From: Chondrus crispus
Taxonomy: Eukaryota > Rhodophyta > Florideophyceae > Gigartinales > Gigartinaceae
Direction: 5' to 3'
Assembly: GCF_000350225.1 (NCBI RefSeq)
Contig: NW_005179286.1
Coordinates: 1 to 64,000 of the forward strand
Length of the DNA: 64,000 bases
The notes under the pieces were generated by a model that saw only the letters and a list, made by a program, of their open reading frames with translations, did not search any database and was not told the DNA's origin. Positions within the stretch are counted from its first letter, which is position 1, and each line of letters starts with the position of its first letter. Of this stretch, positions 56,931 to 64,000 are shown piece after piece. The position numbers and the translations under genes are program-made.

Positions 56931-57802
56931 CGGAGCGTATTTTATTCTAATCATTTTATTTGAAATAATTGAAGTAATCATTTAAATTATTAAAAAGAAA
57001 AAATGGGGAAGAAGGGCGAAAGGTGGCAAAAACGTTTTGTCGAAATTGTTGTGTGCTACAAGTGTGCCGTGTCAAATAATAGCAACTGGAGTACATCCTT
57101 GCCTGTCACGCGACATCATCAGGGAGTACACCGTGGTTCCAATTGCTGTATTTTAAATATCCATGGAGGTTTTCAGATACGTCTCCATTGCTGTACTCGG
57201 CAACTGTCATACGCGTCTCTATCGCACCCATCCGTAGGCACACCCATGAACTTCCGCGGGGTCCTGTTCAAGTGTTGCATATGTAACTGCCGTGGTTCCC
57301 TCCCGCTCCCTAACTGTACCTCTATACATCGGATAAACCGCTTCAGTCAACCACAGGATATTACTGATGATAAACCCTATAGGAAAGAAACGCGTCTCTC
57401 CACCACAATGCTCCACTGAATTGTGCACAGTTACCTTCCGATTTCTTCCCGGAGTATACAAAGATGAACATTAGAGTGTTTACATTGGCCCTAGGATACT
57501 CCTAGGAGACTTCGTATCCACCTTAAATCTATACTGTACTTCATGAAACCATTGACGGTCATGGTTCTTATCACAAACAACCATTACACTCAACTCTTCC
57601 GTTCATCTTCAAAACCCCAGCATCTACATCTTCCCATGATGCAACTGCCAAACAAACAAGACGAAAAGTAACAACTCATAAAATTCACAAGAAAACATAA
57701 GACGCACTGCCATGATGAACATCCATATCACCGCAAGACTTAAAACTTAAAAGATATCCCGCAACGGCGGCGTGCCAGCGCTCCATAACCTCTGCTCAAG
57801 AC
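56931..57802. other. Gene-free stretch
   Basis: Begins AT-rich (56940-57005). A minus-strand open frame at 57219-57461 (80 residues, EHCGGETRFFPIGFIISNIL) shows no recognised motif. Nothing else stands out. Confidence 0.35.
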
Positions 57803-58450
57803 TTAAAAGCCTTCCAGCTTCTCCACCTCCGACACAGTCATGACACGATGCACCTTTAGAAGTCCCATCGGTATCTCGGTTGCTTCCGGTAGAGAATTAT
57901 TGCCATCCCCGAGGCTCTCCATATTCTTCAAGGCGCCTTTAAATTCACCATTGACACGAATGGCCTCTTTTTCCCAAAGCGATGCATGCGCATGTCTCAT
58001 TTGTCGCCCATTTCCGTCAGCCGCCTTCTCGAAGTCTTTTGTAATTTTGACCCTAAGGAGAGACAGAGCAAAAACGCTAATACGGCGACCTTCCTCTCCT
58101 GTCCATGGCTTCGGCGGTAGGTCCGGCAATGAAGAGAGTTCTACATAATCCCGCAGATTCGCAATGCATATTGCTGTCTGCGTCCTTGCTTCCCTCTGGG
58201 CTCGGAACCATGCCTTCTCCCAACAAACGTCAAATTCCGGATCTGTCTTAAACGTTCCTGACTCAAATAGTTGTGACGCTGCTAACTGCTTAGCAGTCTC
58301 AGACAAAGACATCCCCGTGCAAGAATCAATAGAAGGCTCCGATCCATCGAAGTTTGGCGCGGCTTTTTCAATGATTTCGTTTCTGGGATGAAGTGAGTAA
58401 TCGTTTTCTAGACCAAAGCGAAAAGCGCGAACCTGTTCATTTTTGCGCAT
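57803..58450 (-). CDS. Hypothetical protein, 215 residues
   Basis: Uninterrupted frame from the ATG at 58448-58450 to the stop at 57803. Soluble, mixed charge: EQVRAFRFGLENDYSLHP, LSETAKQLAASQLFESGTF, FDVCWEKAWFRAQREART, SLPDLPPKPWTGEEGRRISV, VMTVSEVEKLEGF. No membrane segment, signal peptide or known motif. It may be an independent gene or the 3' exon of a spliced gene whose earlier exons are the minus-strand segments at 58560-58900 and 59045-59476. No relative was seen in this window. Confidence 0.45.
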   Translation of the reverse strand: MRKNEQVRAFRFGLENDYSLHPRNEIIEKAAPNFDGSEPSIDSCTGMSLSETAKQLAASQLFESGTFKTDPEFDVCWEKAWFRAQREARTQTAICIANLRDYVELSSLPDLPPKPWTGEEGRRISVFALSLLRVKITKDFEKAADGNGRQMRHAHASLWEKEAIRVNGEFKGALKNMESLGDGNNSLPEATEIPMGLLKVHRVMTVSEVEKLEGF

Positions 58451-58493
58451 GGGTGATGATTATTGAACAAAGCGTTGATGGGTTATTTAAATT

Positions 58494-58900
58494 TTATATC
58501 AGCAAGGAAAGGCAAATAACATTGAAATAGAAGAGGTTACATGCTGTTGAACGTACGAATTGGGATCGAAGCGATTCAATTGCCCGCCTTTGCGCCTGAC
58601 CGATAATGGAAAAACATTTCTTCGAAGATGTGGCGTTATTGGGGTACCTCTTGGCCAGAATGCGTTTGATTTCCGCTATGGGAAGATCCTCTCTTTTCGC
58701 AAACTTGATAGCAGATACGACTATGTCATTTGGACGGGAAGGACTGCCTCTCGAAGCATCGTACATTTCGTGTCCTTTTTCCGTGTCAAGAACCTGCCGG
58801 AATACCTCATACTGTACATAGTGCTGAATAGCGAGAAACGTATGATACTTGATGTCAGAGTTTGCTTTCGATACATTGCTTGAGGTTTTCGTGGCTTAGC
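58494..58900 (-). CDS. Hypothetical minus-strand coding segment
   Basis: The frame MYDASRGSPSRPNDIVVSAI, KFAKREDLPIAEIKRILAKR is preceded, in another frame, by KYHTFLAIQHYVQYEVFRQ and LDTEKGHE. Together they suggest a coding segment with one frame change, or an exon with an unrecognised junction. The alternating charge and the 'LPIAEIKRILAKRYPN' helix recall DNA-binding N-termini of some transposases, but this is not enough for a family call. Its neighbours on the same strand may belong to the same gene. Confidence 0.3.
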
Positions 58901-59044
58901 GCGACCAAATTCAAAAGTGCGTACCGTTTCTATCTTAATGATCTTCATCATCCCGATACAATTGAAGACGAATAAATTCAGGTTAGACATGACGAATTCG
59001 CAAAGGCATACTCAAACATACAGAGGGGCTTTTTCACTTACCTG

Positions 59045-59476
59045 GAGTTCTGTTCTCTGCAGCCCGTTGTTTTCGGTTCCCGAGCCATCATTTCCTGCAC
59101 CACCCTGCAGCTTACTTACCACTTCCTTCAAAAGCGCAAACATCTCCCCCTCTCATTGCTTCCTGCGATCTGTATCATCCGCCAAAATATTGGTCAGTCG
59201 CTTCTGCTCCTCCTGCAAACATTCAAAACGCAATTTATTGCCCGCGTTATCCTCCTTCATCTGTCCGTCGATGCGATCTAATGCTGCATTCACATCACTT
59301 AACTCCTTTCGCTGCGCTTCCTGTGCGTCCTTGTCGGCCACCGCAAGATCGCAAAGTGTTTTTAAATGATTCACCGTTTGATCGTTCATTGGGCGTGCAC
59401 GCGGAGGCCGCTCAGGTCGCCTTTGGATCGATCCAGAGCTGTTGTTGACGCCACTTGAGCCAACGCGAGTTGACAT
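59045..59476 (-). CDS. Small coiled-coil protein, possible first exon
   Basis: ATG at 59474-59476. 107 residues: a Pro/Arg/Ser-rich start (IQRRPERPPRARPMNDQTV), then helical, heptad-like sequence (LCDLAVADKDAQEAQRKELS, DVNAALDRIDGQMKEDNAG, FECLQEEQKRLTNIL). A TGA at 59153-59155 ends the frame. The same frame continues as MFALLKEVVSKLQGGAGND and TENNGLQRTELQ up to CAG/GTAAGT near 59045, a textbook splice donor. Coding seems to extend to the donor, so either the TGA is a nonsense change in this copy or the short form is real. No family recognised; it may be an accessory gene of the neighbouring transposon. Confidence 0.4.
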
Positions 59477-59479
59477 GGT

Positions 59480-60104
59480 GCCACCGGTGGGATGCAGCCT
59501 TCACTCAAACGCGTGATGGAAACGGGTAAAGACTTCTGATTAACGAATGCCAGCGCCGCTTCAAAAACAAGCAAAACCAACGAAGATGCCGTGTGTGGTG
59601 AAGTCAGACACACAAACACAAATAGCCGTGTTCTGTAGACTTTTGCCTCATAAGTAAATGGTGCGATTTCGTTTCGGGCATAACTTCGTGAATGAGTTCA
59701 AAATCGAACTGCTTCTTCCGCTTCGTTGTTTTATATCGCCCTCTTGCCGCTTTGCGGCTGCAATCGCAATCGACGGGTTACGGTTGAGAGAAATGCTGCG
59801 CGTGGAGGAACGCATCACAAGTGCACAAACCCAACCTTCTCATACAGATCCTTGCCAGGCCTGAAACGCAGCCTTCCTCATCGCAAAAACAGGTAGCAGG
59901 ATAATCTCTCCATGCCTTTCATATTGCGAAGACCGCGACGTCGCTTCAATATTCATTTTCCTTCAGCTCCCTGTTGTACGTCGCCACGTTTGGGCCCACA
60001 TCCACCCCACATCCTTATCGACTTTAAAGTAACCTCCACTGTGGCATCCCAAGTCATTGACATCAATTGACAGTATTGAATCATCACCTATCCACATTTA
60101 AACT
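59480..60104. other. Gene-free stretch upstream of the Plavaka-like gene
   Basis: Divergent spacer between the coiled-coil gene (minus) and the transposase relic (plus). No motif was identified. The terminal repeat of the element may lie here but was not found. Confidence 0.35.
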
Positions 60105-61348
60105 GTGAGAGATCAGGGTGTCAGACTGACTCTAATGGAGAAGTTAATAGACGGAAAAACGTTTTGGTGGTGCCCGTTTTGCGATCCGGACTACGGCAGC
60201 ATCGCTGCCTTCGGTAGCCATGACAATAGAACGCATGGGGGCAATTTTATGCCACAGATCGAGATTGAAATCCCTCAACTGATGCCACAAAACGACATTG
60301 CCGCAGACGATTTGCCCATTTTGCCCAACATGCCCAGCGCTCATCGAAGCTGCGAAAGTTCTGCCAGTCAAGAAAACTCGACTCCTCGCATATATCAGAA
60401 CAGTGATCTGAGCCCGTAGCCAAGTGCACTATCACATGATGAGTTCCCGGAAGTAGCGGCAGTCACGAAGGTAGACACACCTCATTATACACGAAGGAAC
60501 CCACCTGCGAACGAAGGAAACGGCGCTATTCTCGTATACAGATTTTCTCCTCTTTTCAGAAGACAGAGGAGCCTGCCTATCCAAACATCCGTTTGGAGCA
60601 GTTGAAACCTGCCCTTGAAGATCTATCAAACCCTATTCGAGAGAGTTTGCAATACTGCACAGAGAACCATTACAGCAAGCCCGAAGCCGAAAATTGTTGA
60701 CCTGCTCTCCTTTCTCGAAGCCTCACTTCTAACGGCAATGAACTTTGGATCTCAAATCATTTCCAGACAGCATCAAAGTTCTCAACATACTTAGCGAAAG
60801 CTCGAAAGCATGCAGTACAACGAGAGGGCTGGCGGTCCGCAATTATACATTCAACCCTGAAGACAAATCGCAGGGGAGTCTACAGACCAGTTCTCAATTT
60901 TATGCTGGAGAAGATACACGGCGGAGGAGGCGCAGACGCAGTGATTCAATTTCGGGAGCTGTGGCAAGAGGGAAGAAGAGTTTTCTAGGCACAGTGGAAT
61001 TCTCAGCACATGGGAGATTATGCGTGCAACGTCGGTGAGAAAGGAAGAGTTGTCCTGGTTGATTTGTACAGTGACGGTACAACATTGAGAAACTCTGGCA
61101 CACAGAGTGCGAATAGCATCTGCGTCCGATTCTCGAATATCCGCAGCATAACCGGTGAATGGTTTGAGGTCGGAATTGTTCCGACCTTGAACCTAGATGA
61201 TCTCAAAGTATTCGACGCTGCCGCACGACGAGAGAAGAATGAATTGTGGCAACGGTTCACATTTATGGCCTTCAAAACGTGCATTGAGAAATTGCACGTC
61301 GATGTAGTTGTGGGCAGAATAAAACTCTTTCCCAAGCTCTTTGCTATT

Positions 61349-61380
61349 GTCACCGACCGGGAGCGTCACCGACCGGGGGC
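61349..61380. repeat. 16-bp tandem duplication
   Basis: GTCACCGACCGGGAGC followed by GTCACCGACCGGGGGC. It adds 16 bp inside the transposase relic and so shifts the frame. Confidence 0.85.
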
Positions 61381-62309
61381 AGGAGCGACCCACATGTAGA
61401 TTGAAGGGTCACGACTGCTTTATTGACTGCACGCATTGTTTGTTCCCCACGCGTACACGAAAAGCAAGTGCGACCGCTGGTAATGCAGCGTCTTCCAGTC
61501 GGAAACGGACCAGGCCTGATTCCGCTGCATCTCAGCCTTCCAAAGCGTCAACAGATACAGACATGACGCCATAGTATCAGGAGTGACGAACAATCTTACA
61601 TCCAATGTTGCAAATGGTGAGGTGCATCTTTGGGATGTTCAGCGCAGCGCAATGCTGCACCCGAAGCGAAGTGTGTGGTGGACTATTCGAAGGCACGTCG
61701 CTGTGGCCGAGCATCGCATTCGGAAGAAAAGTACAGCCTCTTCCTGGGTACGTATCACGGAATATCGTATTGATCTCGAAGGTGTCAGTGCCCTTGATTT
61801 CCCGCCTGCATTGGCTGCGTTCGCGGGGGCCGGGAGCTGCACGTATATGTTTTTTGGCTGTGTCGCCTATGACAAGCTTCATGTAAACGAACACTGTGTC
61901 TTCAGGCAGATTGCGGATGAGATCTTTAAAGTGTTTGAAGTCCACCCCCAGTACAACGGTATGACCAAGGGGGTTGTAGCAGGAATCGCAAATCTGCGCA
62001 TAACAGATATCCCTCGAGCTGCGCAACTGCGTCGCTTCCCCGTTTTTCTCAAAGCAAAGGGGGGAAAACTTGCCGGTGTGACTGGCAAAATGAGGCGCGA
62101 ATTGCTGCCTTTCCAAGCTTTTTCGGTAATGGAGATATCACGTGACGTTCGACCGGATGACGACATTGTAGTTACAATCCGGATTGACATGGAATGTTTA
62201 CAGCGAAAACTTCTCGGTTTCAACGTCAGTTCTGAGTCAAGTGTTCGCTCGCTAGCAGAGATCCAAGATATATCAAGGCTGGGGTTTAAAATTGGACGGA
62301 GCTTGACAA

Positions 62310-62344
62310 AACTTCTTACTAAGAAGTTCGCAGTTAGTAACTGC
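62310..62344. repeat. Two adjacent hairpins with 1-nt loops
   Basis: AACTTCTTA-C-TAAGAAGTT (62310-62328) then GCAGTTA-G-TAACTGC (62330-62344), at the point where the transposase relic changes frame. Confidence 0.85.
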
Positions 62345-63257
62345 CCTGTCCAACACCAAAGTTCATCGAATGATGCACCATATATTCGATCATCTTGTCA
62401 GCTTCGGCTGCTTCCCAAAAGGAGCCACTGATGATAACAAGACGATGCATAAAGCGACAAAAAAGGGCTATGCCTCCACGAACAAAAAGCTAGCGCAAAT
62501 AGCGCCACAGCTATTAAGCGCCCGCGTGTCTCTCGAATTACAAGAAAAGAGCGCCGCCCAGATTGATTGTTTGAAGACGAGAACTAGGCTTCTTCTCACT
62601 CGAAACCGTCTTGCTGCCTTACAAAACAATTGTGACTCCGAGGATACGCAAGATGAAAATGATGCAGTAACATCGGATTTCGTGGGCGGTACGGCGATAG
62701 GCGCAATCATGGCAAACAAAATGAAGTCTGGAATGTCGCCGGCGTCTGTGCAAGCAGCCGTACTAACTGCAAAACACCCCTCTGCTCACGTGAAAGTATG
62801 GACACAAATGAAGTGGGTGCGTTTTAAAGCACGATTTGAGTGGGAAGAAAAGTTGCGTGTATCCCAAACGGCTTATGCGGGAGACGTTGTGCTTCAGACC
62901 GTGAATCGACGGTATGCCATTTGGTACGAGCACAGGGGCGAACGACGTGTCGGAATCATCCAAGCCATTTTCGCTCACTATCAGTTACCGAAATCCAGAG
63001 TACTTCTCACTAGAAGATTGGTGGGTGCAGATGCCGAAGTTGGGAACGAACACATCGTGAGAGCTGGAAACAAGCGGTTCAAATACGATCTTTTAGACGG
63101 GGACACACGAATTGATTGCATCTCGAAATATGAAATCTTGAGATGCTGTGTTTTGGTACCAGACCCCTGGCAGTCTTTCAAACGATATGGGGCCAAAAAA
63201 CGGTGGACAGAACTGCCTGATTACAAGTACGAACGCATGCGGCGTTTTCTGAAGTAA

Positions 63258-64000
63258 CAGATTATAAGTACACTTCCCTGGCTGAAACACCGTGCAATGA
63301 TCAAAGCTGCGGAAATGGTATCCCAAGCGATAGACTCCTGTGAAAAAAAATGAATTCACCCCACTCGATCGCCGTAGTACGTTGCACTGCAGTCATGGAA
63401 TTCCGTTGAATCTCCCTCATGCACTCTACAGGTGACGCGTTGAGTTAAGGAAGTAGATTCGTAATTTACGACTGCATGCTACTTCTTGTAGGTGAATCTC
63501 GGCCGGCTGTCTCGAAAGCTCCAACATGATTCCTGCATGAAACGCCGTCATTCCGAGCATATAAAGACCAATCTCGATTCCTTCGTAGCGATTACGGTAC
63601 GCGATTGAGATTCAATATAACTGTTGTGAGACTGGTAATTTTCTTGTTGCACATGACATTGCCACATCTCCAGGTTATGTACCAGAGTCAGATCCGAAAA
63701 AGAAAATCTCTGCTCCAGTATACAGGCCGTGGTAGAAGTTCACAGAAGAATTTGTTTTATAACGATGCAATAGATCGGGTTTGAGCAACACAAGCCATGG
63801 AATCGAAGGACAAAGTTTCGTTTGACACGCCTTCAGAAATACCTCGTGTGAACTGTTCGGTGCCGACACACAAGTACCTACATATTGCGTGAAATGTAGT
63901 GTCGCAAGACTTCTTAGAAAGTATAATATAAGATACGTCTAGGGCGTTAGGCCAAAACGGAGCTTTTTGGTTTTGCGCCGCGCTGAAATCGTAACGAAGA
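63258..64000. other. Gene-free right edge
   Basis: No coding frame of note on either strand. It may contain the right end of the Plavaka-like element, but no repeat matching the left side was recognised. Confidence 0.35.

Larger units (their letters stand above)
60105..63257 (+). pseudogene. Plavaka/CACTA-group-like transposase, broken
   Basis: Landmarks in order on the plus strand: a C2H2-type finger (WWCPFCDPDYGSIAAFGSHD ... HG, near 60160); LYSDGTTLRNSG with SICVRFSNIRSITGEW (61070-61150), resembling the Asp-containing 'SDKT..S..G' block of Plavaka transposases; CVAYDKLHVNEHCVFRQIAD (61860-61915), like the D-x-LHV block of CACTA proteins; TKGVVAGIANLRI; GKLAGVTGKMRRELLPF; then in the next frame SFGCFPKGATDDNKTMHKAT and a long C-terminal part to a TAA/TAG at 63257. 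Breaks: stops between 60420 and 61010, a frame change near 61390, stops to 61580, and a frame change near 62330-62370 at two adjacent small hairpins. Family assignment is by remembered motif layout. Confidence 0.5.

Noticed and set aside
1-64000. tRNA, rRNA, snRNA genes
   Set aside because: No cloverleaf, rRNA core or snRNA motif was recognised by eye; a covariance-model scan would be needed to exclude them.

Overview
The window is eukaryotic nuclear DNA, very rich in transposons. Spliced genes with GT..AG introns, a cytosolic ribosomal protein gene and an IPI1/TEX10-type ribosome-assembly gene show this directly. A short gene island next to a long island of nested elements, with few and short introns, resembles red macroalgae such as Chondrus; oomycetes have similar element mixtures. 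The species assignment is inference only.

Region 1 (1-6.2 kb) is the host gene island. It holds an IPI1/TEX10-like gene running off the left edge (minus), a complete three-exon RPL23/uL14 gene (plus) divergent from it across 502 bp, and a 1,097-residue nuclear-looking protein with a Tudor-like N-terminus (minus).

Region 2 (7.6-22.8 kb) reads best as one old pogo-type DNA transposon (pogo-2) whose TA-flanked inverted ends now lie 15.3 kb apart because other elements landed inside it. These are a second pogo element (pogo-1, 7799-10522), a piggyBac-like element with GGAGAAC arrays (10.8-13.6 kb), a Harbinger relic (13.9-15.1 kb), a Copia-like gag fossil with a 59-bp minisatellite (15.2-15.9 kb), and a 4-kb MULE (16586-20576) with an exact 9-bp target duplication. 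Besides its SWIM/zinc-knuckle transposase, the MULE carries a second gene encoding a J-domain-like protein.

Region 3 (23.9-37 kb) has a Copia gag fossil, two more Harbinger relics (one with its Myb/SANT partner gene split by a solo LTR with a CAGTA duplication), a Tigger-like pogo element (pogo-3) containing LTR-like DNA, and a DNA element with a DUF7869-like protein and recognisable inverted ends.

Region 4 (37-54.5 kb) is mostly LTR-retrotransposon fossils: a Copia with both LTRs, a second C-rich Copia containing the assembly gap, a solo LTR, a Harbinger fragment and a chromodomain-type Gypsy with both LTRs.

Region 5 (54.5-64 kb) holds hairpin-rich repeat DNA, small unrecognised minus-strand genes, and a broken transposase gene resembling the Plavaka/CACTA group (60.1-63.3 kb).

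The most unusual feature is a set of long, nearly perfect hairpins with 0-5 nt loops and unrelated arm sequences, scattered through the transposon-rich part and in several cases sitting inside coding sequence. No tRNA, rRNA or CRISPR was recognised. Boundaries of elements without clear end repeats are approximate.
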